A DNA stretch of 64,000 bases, taken from contig NZ_JAUNOQ010000002.1 of the NCBI RefSeq assembly GCF_030531065.1, forward strand, positions 172,768-236,767, read 5' to 3'. The position numbers and the translations under genes are program-made. Below are positions 27,556-36,894 of this stretch, piece by piece. Position 1 is the first letter of the stretch, and each line of letters starts with the position of its first letter. Source of the DNA: Phascolarctobacterium sp. Lineage in GTDB: Bacteria; Bacillota; Negativicutes; Acidaminococcales; Acidaminococcaceae. Below the pieces are notes generated by a model that worked only from the letters and a program-made list of their open reading frames with translations, was not told the DNA's origin and searched no databases.

Positions 27556-27608
27556 TAAAAAGCAGGACGCTATGTTAAAAATACAATCAACATAGCGCCC
27601 TGCTTTTA
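27556..27608. terminator. Bidirectional terminator between the two EptA-like genes
   Basis: A near-perfect inverted repeat: AGCAGGACGCTATGTT at about 27561-27576 pairs with AACATAGCGCCCTGCT at about 27589-27604, with A-runs before and T-runs after it on each strand. Confidence 0.9.
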
Positions 27609-27617
27609 TCTTATTCA

Positions 27618-29393
27618 TCAAATATGCGTATGCCCGGCGTTGGTCAACAAATCTTCCCTCCGGTATTTAAACTTCGGCGAAGCCAGCGAATTAGTTTCGT
27701 CAAATTTATTGGACTGCACGTTAAAAACGCTACACAATAATTCATACGCTAAATCGTTGGTCCAATATAGATTTTGGTGTTGGCGCAGCGTTTCCACTAC
27801 GTTTTTATTTTTAGCGATGTATTCGTCGGAAAAATATGTAACAAGCGGAATGCGCATACAGCCAAGCCCTTCAAAATTAGGCGAGCGCCGTCGGTCAGGA
27901 ACTACCGCATGGTCAGAAAAATACACCATCGCCTGTAAATTTAATTTTTCTTGAGCGTAAGCGAAAATTTTGCTTAAAACGTAATCCGTATACGCTATTG
28001 TATTGGCGTAATTTAATTCCAATTCATATTTTCCGGGCGTACCGAATCTCGTAAAATCTTCCGGATAGCGGTTCAGGAAATTAAAATGACTGCCTTTAAG
28101 ATGGATAACGACAAAATTATTGCGCTGCGGGTCTACCTCGTCCAGAAAATCAAGCAAGGATTCGTCGTACTGTACAGTATTCAATTTTTGCTTCGTCCAC
28201 TTCGCCACGTCGGCAGTATCGGCAATCAAAGTTACCGGCGTATCGGCGCAACCTAAATGGCCCTGATTGCTGTACCAGTGTATCCTGTACCCTCCCATCG
28301 CACGTACTACGTCGATGATGGAGCAGGCCTCATAAAATTTTTTATCGTTATATTGGTTGATTTCCGTCAACGCGTTCGATACTGCTACTACAGTATTGGC
28401 GCAAGTAGAATAAGCGTTAGGAAATATAATGCAATTCGGCGTTTCTTTGAGCTTATTCAGCCACGGCGTCGTGTTGTGCGGATATTGCATATTAAAAGCT
28501 TGCATATAATCGCGCGACGCCGATTCGCCAATTACCAGCATGATGGTCGACGGCTTGTCAAACTTTTCCGCTAATGGCTGCACCGTTAAATTTTTTACGC
28601 GCTCCCGCATATTAGATTTATATAATTTATTCGTTTCTAAATAAGTTTTAACGTCCAAATAAAATTCCACGATAGCGGTACGAATAAATACGCCGTGCTT
28701 TTTCTTCCACAAATAGCAAGTCAAGAACGCGACGATAGCCGCTAAAACCGCCATGGAATATAAAGATAACGGCTGCGTTTGCGTCAACGCGCCGTAATTG
28801 GCCCAGCCGCACACGCCCATCATTAAGACAACGCCCAGCGCCGAAAAAATATTGTACGCTAAAGGCAGCGATTTAAAATACTCGATGATTTCATTATAAT
28901 GCGTTTCTTGCAGCATCTGCATACCGTTTTCGTTGATACAGGCTTTGTACAAAACGAAATATCCCAACTGTGCTAACGGAATCAACAAGAGAATTACTTC
29001 CAATACGGTAATTATCACAGCGGCAGGCAGCGCCAATCCCGGTATTTGTTGAATCAAAATTCCTAAAGCGGATATCCAGCTAATAATATATAAGCCAAAA
29101 ACTGCTTCAAAATGAAATTCAAAATCCGAAGATACCTTATGATTGCTGATATAATAAAGCGTCGGATAAGTAAAAATCCATAATAGCCAAATGATTACGG
29201 GTATAATAAGCAATGGAGACATCAAAGGTAATCGAGTCACAGCAGACGGCAATACCGCCAAGATAGCGCAGGGCACAAAGCGGCGCATTTGCAAATAGGT
29301 TGCTTTATTGCCAAGTCCATGGGAAATCTTCAAATAATATCCGTAAGATAACACGTAAAAAATAATAGCCGACAAAATATATGAATTGTACAT
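27618..29393 (-). CDS. EptA-like phosphoethanolamine transferase, paralogue
   Basis: 591 residues with the same architecture as its convergent neighbour: five transmembrane spans (about 1-230) and a periplasmic catalytic domain. Motifs: LVIGESASR (metal Glu), NTVVAVSNALTE (nucleophile Thr), HLKGSHFNFLNRYP, YFSDHAVVP (Asp-His). The two proteins share long identical stretches, for example AYSTxxNTV and TADVAKWT, so they arose by duplication with inversion and may modify different positions or lipids. The gene is monocistronic, ending in the shared terminator. Regulation is not visible in the 257-bp gap upstream. Confidence 0.82.
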   Translation of the reverse strand: MYNSYILSAIIFYVLSYGYYLKISHGLGNKATYLQMRRFVPCAILAVLPSAVTRLPLMSPLLIIPVIIWLLWIFTYPTLYYISNHKVSSDFEFHFEAVFGLYIISWISALGILIQQIPGLALPAAVIITVLEVILLLIPLAQLGYFVLYKACINENGMQMLQETHYNEIIEYFKSLPLAYNIFSALGVVLMMGVCGWANYGALTQTQPLSLYSMAVLAAIVAFLTCYLWKKKHGVFIRTAIVEFYLDVKTYLETNKLYKSNMRERVKNLTVQPLAEKFDKPSTIMLVIGESASRDYMQAFNMQYPHNTTPWLNKLKETPNCIIFPNAYSTCANTVVAVSNALTEINQYNDKKFYEACSIIDVVRAMGGYRIHWYSNQGHLGCADTPVTLIADTADVAKWTKQKLNTVQYDESLLDFLDEVDPQRNNFVVIHLKGSHFNFLNRYPEDFTRFGTPGKYELELNYANTIAYTDYVLSKIFAYAQEKLNLQAMVYFSDHAVVPDRRRSPNFEGLGCMRIPLVTYFSDEYIAKNKNVVETLRQHQNLYWTNDLAYELLCSVFNVQSNKFDETNSLASPKFKYRREDLLTNAGHTHI

Positions 29394-29543
29394 TTATTAA
29401 GAACTCCTCAGGCCAAGCCAAAAATATATTTCAATACTATCTATTGTATCTCTATTTTGCCACGAGAAAGTTAAATGTAAATGAACTAATTGTATTATAG
29501 CCATATTTTTTACTTATTGTTTGGATAGTTATGGCTTATAGTA

Positions 29544-29596
29544 AGTAAAAAGGTTTAGGTTCAAACAGCTGTAACAGCTATTTTTCCCTAAACCTT
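29544..29596 (-). terminator. Terminator downstream of the YrbL-like gene
   Basis: AAGGTTTAGG at 29550-29559 pairs with CCTAAACCTT at 29587-29596, with a second inner hairpin (AGCTGTAACAGCT). On the minus strand the stem is followed by TTTTTAC. Confidence 0.75.
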
Positions 29597-29650
29597 AAAA
29601 CGCAACCAAACGAGTCCCTAAAATTTAGTTTAATTGTGATAACCAACTAC

Positions 29651-30257
29651 TCATCGTATTTGTTCAACCAGTTTGTTGATTATCTCTGTGTCATATCTTC
29701 CAATAATAGTTTTTAAAAACCGTCTCCATCTTTTTTGTATCCTAATTCTGGCTACAAAGCTAAAATAATACTCTAATGGAATCAATGCGGCGCTTCCCAT
29801 ATCGTTAATTACTCTTAGCGATATATCGCTCGTCCCCCCCCGCTTGTACAATAATATTTTCTGGAAATAAGCCCATGGTAATTATTTCATTATTCAACAA
29901 ATCTGTTTTTAATTGACGTAATTTAGCTACTAACAGTTCGAAATGCTCTGACAACATCTGCTCATCTTCTAAAAAGTCTTCTAAAGTTCTACATTTAGAG
30001 CCGTCAAAATTTACTAAATACTCATAAACATGCCCTTCTCCTAGATTAGTTGCAACGGCTCCATAATAGCGCGGCAAAACGCTATAGTTTTTCCCTTTGC
30101 GCCGTAAAACCTTTAAATACCGCAACTCTCTTTGTAAATCATCTTCTCCTTCATACGTATAAGCCATCTTTATACACTTACTGCTGTCTTCCGGATGAAG
30201 ATAGCATTTTTTATGCGTTCCCTTTCCCAAAAATAATTCTTCCGATAAATTCAGCAT
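29651..30257 (-). pseudogene. YrbL-type (PhoP network) kinase-like protein, frameshifted at a G8 tract
   Basis: The start (from 30257) reads MLNLSEELFLGKGTHKKCY, then RELRYLKVL and GLFPENIIVQ (a kinase-like catalytic-loop/Asn pattern), as in the YrbL family of small kinase-fold proteins. The frame then hits a run of eight G (C on the plus strand, 29834-29841) and stops soon after. The expected C-terminus (VINDMGSAALIPLEYYFSF... with the metal-binding Asp) continues in another frame to 29651. Removing one G, making G7, joins both halves. The gene lies among LPS genes, so it may phosphorylate core sugars. A homopolymer switch, true inactivation or sequencing error are open. Confidence 0.72.
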
Positions 30258-30522
30258 ATTAACCTCTCCCTATGAATTTGTATTCTATTTGCCTTTTATC
30301 CTCATGTAAAAGCAAATATTACTACTATTTTGCTTTTTCGTTTTTGTTCTATGATCTTAAACTATTTTTGAGATTATAACCTCTATGCATAGCCACATAA
30401 TCATAATAGCAATGGTTAATTAATCACAAAATAATCTTTCTGATCTCTCTACGGCAAAATTCATTTATAATTCATTCCAGCCAATTATAATAATAGTTTA
30501 ACATAGCGCTCGCATTTCATCA
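30258..30522. other. AT-rich intergenic region, no gene seen
   Basis: Between the YrbL-like gene and the dehydrogenase terminator. No ORF with a ribosome binding site was found; it presumably holds the promoter of the YrbL-like gene, but no convincing -35/-10 pair was picked out. Confidence 0.4.
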
Positions 30523-30562
30523 ATAAAAAATACACAACAGATGCTGACGTCCGTTGTGTATT
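30523..30562 (-). terminator. Terminator of the UDP-sugar operon
   Basis: ATACACAAC (30530-30538) pairs with GTTGTGTAT (30553-30561); on the minus strand the hairpin is followed by TTTTTATTG. It lies about 65 bp after the UDP-glucose dehydrogenase stop. Confidence 0.8.
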
Positions 30563-30626
30563 GAAGCGCTGAGCTTTGCAAAACCAGCGCGCTTTTAAAT
30601 TATCTATTGCCAATCGAGAGCGGCTA

Positions 30627-31877
30627 TCAATCTCTCCGAAAGATATCTCTGGTATAAACTTTCTCCTGCACGTCGTCCAGGCAAGCGTCGTACCTGTTGG
30701 CGATAATCGCCCGGCTCCGCTGTTTAAATTCTGCCAAATCGTTGACCACGACGCTGCCAAAGAAGGTATCGCCGTCCTGCAGCATGGGTTCGTAAATAAT
30801 CACTTTCGCTCCCTTCGCTTTAATGCGCTTCATCACGCCCTGAATCGAGCTTTGGCGGAAATTGTCGGAATTACTCTTCATTGTCAGACGGTACACGCCG
30901 ACAACAACTTCTTTTTCCTTCGCCGCATCCCATGCGTCGTTAGCCTCATACGCTCCGGCAATTTCCAGTACGCGCTCGGCAATAAAATCCTTGCGCGTGC
31001 GGTTGCTGGCCACAATAGCGCCGATTAAATTTTCCGGCACGTCGCTGTAATTTGCCAGCAACTGCTTGGTATCCTTAGGCAGGCAGTAGCCGCCATAACC
31101 GAAGCTGGGATTATTATAATGGCTGCCAATGCGCGGGTCCAGGCAGACGCCAGCGATGATTTGCTGCGTATCCAAGCCCTTCATCTCCGCGTAAGTGTCC
31201 AGCTCGTTGAAATAGGATACGCGCAAAGCGAGATAAGTATTGGCAAACAGCTTCACGGCTTCGGCCTCCGTAAAGCCCATTATCAAGGTGTCGATGTTCT
31301 CCTTAATCGCGCCCTCCTGCAGCAAGGCGGCAAAGGTCTGCGCCGCCTGCACCAGCCGTTCGTCCTGCATATCCGTGCCGACGATAATGCGGGACGGATA
31401 TAAATTATCGTACAGGGCTTTGCTTTCCCGCAAAAATTCCGGGCTGAAAATAATATTTTTGCTACCCAGCTTTTCGCGGATAGAAGCTGTGTAGCCAACG
31501 GGAATCGTGGACTTAATTACCATCACAGCATTGGGATTGTACTGCATGACCAGCTTAATCACCGCTTCGACCGCGCTGGTATCGAAAAAGTTTTTCTTGC
31601 TGTCGTAATTAGTCGGCGCGGCGACGACTACAAAATCAGCGTCCGCATAAGCTTCTTTGGCGTCCAGTGTCGCCGTCAGGCGTAGCTCTTTTTCCGCCAA
31701 ATATTTTTTAATATACTCGTCCTGAATGGGCGATTTTTTATTATTGAGCAGCTCCACCTTTTCCGGTACGATATCCACGGCGGTTACCTGATGATGCTGA
31801 CTTAAAAGCGTCGCGATGGACAAGCCGACGTACCCTGTTCCGGCTACCGCAATTTTCAAATTCTCAAATTTTTTCAT
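30627..31877 (-). CDS. ugd: UDP-glucose 6-dehydrogenase
   Basis: Oxidises UDP-glucose to UDP-glucuronate with NAD+. About 416 residues: N-terminal Rossmann motif [10 protein letters not shown], the [11 protein letters not shown] strand, FSPEFLRES with a conserved Glu, [17 protein letters not shown] with the catalytic Lys, and the active-site cysteine in [11 protein letters not shown]. The start at 31877 (AAGGA upstream) is preferred over an upstream GTG. The ATG lies just after the epimerase stop, so the three genes GT8-epimerase-ugd form an operon. With the epimerase it would supply UDP-galacturonate for LPS. Confidence 0.92.
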   Translation of the reverse strand: MKKFENLKIAVAGTGYVGLSIATLLSQHHQVTAVDIVPEKVELLNNKKSPIQDEYIKKYLAEKELRLTATLDAKEAYADADFVVVAAPTNYDSKKNFFDTSAVEAVIKLVMQYNPNAVMVIKSTIPVGYTASIREKLGSKNIIFSPEFLRESKALYDNLYPSRIIVGTDMQDERLVQAAQTFAALLQEGAIKENIDTLIMGFTEAEAVKLFANTYLALRVSYFNELDTYAEMKGLDTQQIIAGVCLDPRIGSHYNNPSFGYGGYCLPKDTKQLLANYSDVPENLIGAIVASNRTRKDFIAERVLEIAGAYEANDAWDAAKEKEVVVGVYRLTMKSNSDNFRQSSIQGVMKRIKAKGAKVIIYEPMLQDGDTFFGSVVVNDLAEFKQRSRAIIANRYDACLDDVQEKVYTRDIFRRD

Positions 31878-31878
31878 G

Positions 31879-32934
31879 CTATTTGTTTCCTTCACTATTC
31901 ATATAAAATTCTTTATACCACTCGGCAAATTTGCGCAAACCTTCGCGCAAGCTCGTGTGGGGTTTAAAACCAAAATCCCTTTCCAAAGCCGAAGTGTCGG
32001 CGTAAGTCACGGGCACGTCGCCCGGCTGCATGGGCACAAGCTCCTTATGCGCCGCAAAATCATAATCGTCCGGCAACACGGCGGCGCGAATCAGCTCCTG
32101 CTGCAGAATATCGACAAAGTCCAGCAAATTTTCCGGGCTGTTATTGCCGATGTTATACACGGCGTAAGGCGGCAGCGGCAGACCATCCTCGCCCGTTTTC
32201 CTGGCGGGCGGCTTAGCCATAACGCGGATAACGCCTTCAACTATATCGTCCACATAAGTAAAATCGCGCTTGCAGTTGCCGTAATTAAAAATTTGAATTT
32301 TTTCACCGGCGCGCAGCTTATTAGTAAAGCCAAAGTAAGCCATATCGGGACGCCCGGCGGGTCCGTAAACGGTAAAGAAACGCAACCCTGTGGACGGAAT
32401 ATTGTAGAGTTTAGAATAAGCGTGCGCCAAAAGCTCGTTGCTCTTTTTCGTCGCAGCGTACAAGCTCACAGGATTATCAACTTTATCGTCCGTACTGTAC
32501 GGCACTTTCTTGTTTGAGCCATAAACGGACGAGGAAGAAGCGTACACCAAATGCTCCACGCCGGATGCGCCTCCATCGTAGGAATGGCGACAGGCTTCCA
32601 AGATATTATAGAAGCCGATGATATTGGAATTGATATAAGCGTCGGGATTGATAATGCTGTAACGCACGCCGGCCTGCGCCGCTAAATTCACAACAACGCG
32701 AGGACTGTAATCAGCAAAAATTTTATCGATAAGCGCCTTATCCGCCAAATCGCCTTTGATAAAAGTAAATTCAGCAAAGCCCTGCAAAACGCTTAAACGA
32801 TGCCGCTTTAACCCGATGTCATAATAATCGTTGAGATTATCCAAACCGATAACGCTAGCGCCCTTCGCCAGCAGCCTTTTGGCTAAATGAAAGCCGATAA
32901 AGCCCGCCGTGCCTGTAATAAATATATTTTCCAT
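31879..32934 (-). CDS. UDP-glucuronate 4-epimerase (CapI/GAE type)
   Basis: 351-residue extended SDR epimerase. It begins with [17 protein letters not shown] (NAD-binding GxxGxxG), has ASSSSVYG, the YxxxK pair YAATKKSNE, and [15 protein letters not shown], which is characteristic of UDP-glucuronate epimerases rather than GalE. It interconverts UDP-glucuronate and UDP-galacturonate, and the dehydrogenase gene right after it makes its substrate. Galacturonate in the core gives negative charge. One base separates its stop from the next ATG. Confidence 0.87.
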   Translation of the reverse strand: MENIFITGTAGFIGFHLAKRLLAKGASVIGLDNLNDYYDIGLKRHRLSVLQGFAEFTFIKGDLADKALIDKIFADYSPRVVVNLAAQAGVRYSIINPDAYINSNIIGFYNILEACRHSYDGGASGVEHLVYASSSSVYGSNKKVPYSTDDKVDNPVSLYAATKKSNELLAHAYSKLYNIPSTGLRFFTVYGPAGRPDMAYFGFTNKLRAGEKIQIFNYGNCKRDFTYVDDIVEGVIRVMAKPPARKTGEDGLPLPPYAVYNIGNNSPENLLDFVDILQQELIRAAVLPDDYDFAAHKELVPMQPGDVPVTYADTSALERDFGFKPHTSLREGLRKFAEWYKEFYMNSEGNK

Positions 32935-32943
32935 AATTACCTC

Positions 32944-33951
32944 TCATATGCCCAATTTATATCTTATTTTTAACCAGGAATACCAAAAACAACTTTTCAG
33001 CATCTCGCCGTACTGCCCTTCCCTTTTATAATGCTGCATCATCAGCTTATGGTTAAAATAATGCGCAGGGTCTTTGGGCGGATTAGGGTCTTTAATGCTG
33101 TCCCAACACGACACATCCAAATAATGCCGCCACAAACGCGCCCCTTCGCCGATAACCATTTGCCATGGTTTATTGCGCCCGGTAAAATGATAAATCAAAA
33201 CGCCTTTATCCGAACCGCCGTTAAATTTGCGGTCGATAAATAATATCTCGCCGTCCAAAACTAAATTCATAATATCCTGGCTCTGTCCGGAAAAGCGGCT
33301 GGGGTCTGCTCCCTGATAAGAAAATACTTTTTCCGTAATCCGTTCCTTTTCCCATTCGTTGATATCTATCCACATCAGGCCGTCGTTAAAATGCTTGCCG
33401 CTTTTCTGATGCAAAAATTCCGTTTTGTATTTCACCGCCTCCGGCGTTTCACTGGCGGCGGCGAAAGGATAGTCTTGCAAATCAATTTTTTCTATCTCGC
33501 TGATATCGCCGACGCAAATCATATCGGCGTCCATATAAAGGTACTTATCCGTAAGCGGCTGTAAGATTTTAGGCATTACCGAACGTAAATAGGTAACGCG
33601 CGAAAAATGCTTGGTTTTAATATGGAAAGACTGAAAAGGCTGCATATCCATAATATAAATGCGCATCTGCGTTCCATATTTTTCAGCAGTCCGGCGCATT
33701 TTAGCAAGGTTTGCATCGCTCACGCCGTCGCAAAAAATATGAAAGAAGAAAGGCTTGCGCTTATTATTTTCTAAGATGGACGTTATCGCCACGCCTGCCT
33801 GCATAAAAAAATTATCGTCAATATTAAAAGCTATATGCATGGGTTGCATGGGTTGCATGGACAATAGCGCATTACGGTGGGGCATTAACGCGCTGATTTC
33901 TATGGTTTTCAGTATAAATTTGTTTTTGGCAAAGTCCTCTTGGTTAAACAT
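32944..33951 (-). CDS. GT8-family LPS glycosyltransferase
   Basis: About 335 residues; retaining GT-A enzyme like WaaI/WaaJ. Motifs: HIAFNIDDNFFMQAGVAITS at the start of the fold, YLRSVMPKIL, the DXD metal site YMDADMI (at about 145-151), and NDGLMWIDINEW; C-terminal HFTGRNKPW is family-typical. The N-terminus carries 9-bp tandem copies of ATGCAACCC (MQPMQPM), just before the fold. The start at 33951 is preferred; the upstream TTG extension has no better support. First gene of the operon; it probably adds glucose or galactose to the LPS core. Confidence 0.85.
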   Translation of the reverse strand: MFNQEDFAKNKFILKTIEISALMPHRNALLSMQPMQPMHIAFNIDDNFFMQAGVAITSILENNKRKPFFFHIFCDGVSDANLAKMRRTAEKYGTQMRIYIMDMQPFQSFHIKTKHFSRVTYLRSVMPKILQPLTDKYLYMDADMICVGDISEIEKIDLQDYPFAAASETPEAVKYKTEFLHQKSGKHFNDGLMWIDINEWEKERITEKVFSYQGADPSRFSGQSQDIMNLVLDGEILFIDRKFNGGSDKGVLIYHFTGRNKPWQMVIGEGARLWRHYLDVSCWDSIKDPNPPKDPAHYFNHKLMMQHYKREGQYGEMLKSCFWYSWLKIRYKLGI

Positions 33952-34132
33952 TTCCTTACCTTCGGCTCTACGCAAATAGAGCGTTAGTCCTCTCTCTATT
34001 TCTATAATATCTGACGCCAGTATCGTTATATACTATAGTAGCTCCGCATTAATTTACTCTAAATTTAAATATTACCGTTTCTTATGGCATTATAAGCATA
34101 CGGCAGTATATTTTATCCGCTTTAACTATTAT

Positions 34133-34161
34133 AGTCTAGCATAGGGCGCATGGTGTGTCAA
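34133..34161 (-). promoter_or_regulatory. Promoter of the GT8-epimerase-ugd operon
   Basis: On the minus strand, a consensus TTGACA (34156-34161), a 17-bp spacer and TAGACT (34133-34138). The first gene starts about 180 bp downstream, leaving a long leader in which no riboswitch was recognised. The rest of the 33952-34235 gap holds no gene. Confidence 0.6.
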
Positions 34162-34235
34162 AATTTTTCATACCGCCATTATTTGCACTTCCAAATTGCT
34201 TTTAGGGAGAATCTTTCTAAGCTTTGTTAAAGAAC

Positions 34236-34290
34236 CTAAAAAGCAGCGTAATGCGCTACACTTTTGTCGCATTACGCTGCTTTTACTTTT
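34236..34290 (-). terminator. Terminator at the end of the LPS core operon
   Basis: AAGCAGCGTAATGCG at about 34241-34255 pairs with CGCATTACGCTGCTT at about 34269-34283, a perfect 15-bp stem, followed by T-rich sequence on both strands. It closes the nine-gene operon that begins with the LptD-like gene at 44.0 kb. Confidence 0.9.
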
Positions 34291-34301
34291 TCAAAATGAA
34301 T

Positions 34302-36224
34302 TTACTCTATCCCGTTACCTTTTAAAACTCTCCAGGCGCCCACCCTGCGTCTAACGTCAAAATATTCCCATGTGCTCTTGTCCTTCCTGTCAATCGTATC
34401 AATAGCGCCATTCTGCGCATACAAGCAATGATTAAATACCAATTGGCCGCTTGTAAACATACTCGGCAATATAGCGGTATAAGCAAACCCGCTTGGCGCA
34501 AGCATTTCAGCCAGCGTCCCCGCCAACTGCATATGGCACCCCACGGATTTATCGCCGAACCATTCAGGCTGTACGCCTTGCCCATAAAAAATACAAGGTA
34601 TAACCGAGCGAGTGCGTATATCCTGCTCTATGGCGAAGTCAAAACGCTCCGAATGATCGCCCGTAATGACAAACAAACTGTCCGGCCACATACTTTGCGC
34701 TTGGTACACAAAATCGCCCATGGTTTTATCGGCGTACCAAATATGTCCCATCTCCGTTAAAGTTTTTTCGTCGTTGGAGATATCGGCAGGCAATTTGCTG
34801 CGCACCGCCGCGCGCGGGAACCCCATAGCGTCCACATCCAATGTGTACGGCGGATGATTGCTCGTCGTTAGTATGAGATGGAAAACTTTTTGCTGCGGCG
34901 CTTCTTGCGCCATATATCCGGCAACGCTTTTTAACAGCAACTCGTCAGGACAGCCCCATGCGTTGCCGCCCTTATAGCCAATCTCGTCAGCGCAATAGAA
35001 TTCGTCAAAGCTTTGCGCCAGCGCAAAATCTTTTATATTCTGCCAGCCGGGAAAGCCTCCGTACCAAAAAACTGTTTTATAGCCCAAACTCCGCATGATA
35101 TAACCAATACCGGAAGCATACTTATCTTGAAAACTTCGCGGCTGGTAATTTTCATATAAATTAGTATCGGCCAAACCGGTCAGTAAGCCGTTAAGCGCGC
35201 CTATAGTGCCGCCGCTATGGGGCAGCATAGTTGCAATATGCGCCGCCTGCGCAGAATTTTGCAAACCGAGCATATTATCCACCAAGCCTAAATCTTTAAA
35301 TTTTGGCAGAAACGGCCACACGCCAAAACTTTCGCCTACCAGCAAGACCACGTTAGACGGCTGCTTTTGCAAGCGCGGTTTATTTACAGTACGTAAAAAC
35401 GCGCCGTCTATAGTCGAAGCTTTTTCATTGCCGCCGGCTTCAGCTATAAAGCCGCGCAGTTGCGCTTCGCTTACATCCACATTATTTATTTTTCCTAAAA
35501 TTTTTTTAATAGCATAAACGCGATACAAAGCTTGCCCATCGTCTAAAACGGCTTCGTTAAGTAAATTGGACTTGAGCCGCGCGGCGCTTTCCCAATTTAT
35601 TGACGCCGCATAAGACATTGCCCCCCCGTATCGCACGAAAATCCATATTACAGGTAAAGCCGCTAGCGTAAGAACTGCAGCAGGAAGCTTATAATGCACA
35701 GACGTAAATCGCAATACCGCAGTTTGCAGCATAAATTTTAAAAGCGCCGCAAGCGCCGCTCCCAATAATATTGCTACCGGTAAACGCCATAAAAGCTGAT
35801 ACTCTTTGATAGCAGTAACAATAATCGCATAAATATCGTCGTGCGCACCGTTAATCAGCATAAGGTTAAACGCCGCGTTAAAAATTCCATAATACGGAAT
35901 CCGCGCCATAAATAATATTGCAAAAAATACTAACGCAACGGTATGCCAGCTAAATCTTACTTTAGCCGCAGGCCAAAACGGCAAAAATATTTTGGGCAAT
36001 GTCGCCACTACAAAACCTAAAAGGCAAACTATTCCCGCAGTTTTTAAGCTTAAGCGAAGGCCCAGCCATAAAGCCACAGGTACTTCCGCATATTCCCCGC
36101 CTAACTGGCCGCTGTATACGGCAATAAAGCCGATACGAAACAAAGTCAAAACAAGACACCAATAAATAAATGCCTTTAAATCCTGTTGCAAATTTTCAAA
36201 AAATCTAGCAAAAACTTGCACCAT
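34302..36224 (-). CDS. LtaS/MdoB-like sulfatase-fold membrane transferase
   Basis: About 640 residues: five N-terminal transmembrane spans (to about residue 230), a linker, then an extracytoplasmic sulfatase-type domain: NVVLLVGESFGVWPF (metal Glu), SGGTIGALNGLLTG with a probable nucleophile Thr, FWYGGFPGW, LTTSNHPPYT, and ITGDHSER (Asp-His metal ligands). This layout is that of the lipoteichoic-acid synthase/phosphoglycerol transferase family. In a diderm with LPS, it more likely transfers phosphoglycerol or a similar group to an outer-membrane or periplasmic glycan than builds classical LTA. GGGAAGGA precedes the ATG. Last gene of the heptose operon. Confidence 0.82.
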   Translation of the reverse strand: MVQVFARFFENLQQDLKAFIYWCLVLTLFRIGFIAVYSGQLGGEYAEVPVALWLGLRLSLKTAGIVCLLGFVVATLPKIFLPFWPAAKVRFSWHTVALVFFAILFMARIPYYGIFNAAFNLMLINGAHDDIYAIIVTAIKEYQLLWRLPVAILLGAALAALLKFMLQTAVLRFTSVHYKLPAAVLTLAALPVIWIFVRYGGAMSYAASINWESAARLKSNLLNEAVLDDGQALYRVYAIKKILGKINNVDVSEAQLRGFIAEAGGNEKASTIDGAFLRTVNKPRLQKQPSNVVLLVGESFGVWPFLPKFKDLGLVDNMLGLQNSAQAAHIATMLPHSGGTIGALNGLLTGLADTNLYENYQPRSFQDKYASGIGYIMRSLGYKTVFWYGGFPGWQNIKDFALAQSFDEFYCADEIGYKGGNAWGCPDELLLKSVAGYMAQEAPQQKVFHLILTTSNHPPYTLDVDAMGFPRAAVRSKLPADISNDEKTLTEMGHIWYADKTMGDFVYQAQSMWPDSLFVITGDHSERFDFAIEQDIRTRSVIPCIFYGQGVQPEWFGDKSVGCHMQLAGTLAEMLAPSGFAYTAILPSMFTSGQLVFNHCLYAQNGAIDTIDRKDKSTWEYFDVRRRVGAWRVLKGNGIE

Positions 36225-36234
36225 TATCCTTCCC

Positions 36235-36894
36235 TTACTCACCTAATTTTTCCAAACACTTCCGCAAGCACGCGAACCTTTCGCCCTCCAAAGCAAAAGC
36301 GCCCGCTGCAACCGCCTCGTCCAGGCTTGCTCCCGCATATTTTTCGGTAGCCGCCAAATACGCGCACAATACGTGACGGCTGCGGTTACCTAATCCATTT
36401 CCCTGCCCGCGACAATTATTTACGCTGTCCACGTACTCCTGACACACATTATATAAATTTATAAACTCGCCGCTTTCCGCCGTTTCAGGCCGCAGCGCTT
36501 CCAAAAGCAAGTCTTCCAGATAACCGCTGCGCCATCTTTTTCCTTGCAATCTGCCAGGGAAGAAAAAATGCGCGCAATAAGGTATTTTAGAAAAATACGC
36601 GCTGCCGCGTACCATATCCAGCAGCTCTCTGCGCTCCTCTAAATTATTTCCGGCGTCGGCCAAAACAATAATTCTGCGCACACGCTCACTGCCAGGTATC
36701 AAGGGCAAGCGCCGAGCCAAAACAGAAAGTTGCTCCATACTGCGAAAAATCAAAAACTGACTTTGCGGCAAAGCTACTTTTTGTTTCTGCAAATGCTGCA
36801 TATAGGCCTGCACAAACTGCGCGATTTCCCTGCGCTCGCACAGCAGCAAAACTTCACTGTGAATAGCAAGCTGCTTAGGCATCGGCAGCACCAT
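36235..36894 (-). CDS. DUF3226-like (TOPRIM-type) protein
   Basis: 219 residues, soluble. The pattern SERVRRIIVLADAGNNLEERRELLDMV followed by a segment with PGRLQGKRWRSGYLEDLLLEAL resembles DUF3226, a TOPRIM-related family where an acidic strand (here IVLADAGNN) is followed by a 'G.LEDLLL' helix. The assignment is by pattern and moderate. C-terminal helices contain ARG-rich and Cys residues. It overlaps the heptosyltransferase upstream by 20 bp and precedes the LtaS-like gene by 10 bp, so it is embedded in the LPS operon although nothing suggests a glycan role. The start could be either of two Met codons (36894 or 36882). Confidence 0.55.
   Translation of the reverse strand: MVLPMPKQLAIHSEVLLLCERREIAQFVQAYMQHLQKQKVALPQSQFLIFRSMEQLSVLARRLPLIPGSERVRRIIVLADAGNNLEERRELLDMVRGSAYFSKIPYCAHFFFPGRLQGKRWRSGYLEDLLLEALRPETAESGEFINLYNVCQEYVDSVNNCRGQGNGLGNRSRHVLCAYLAATEKYAGASLDEAVAAGAFALEGERFACLRKCLEKLGE

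Noticed and set aside
27618..29393. LTA synthase for the EptA-like genes
   Set aside because: The Glu, Thr and Asp-His motifs, the HLxGSH segment and five-span architecture fit phosphoethanolamine transferases better; the LtaS-like protein is the one at 34.3 kb.
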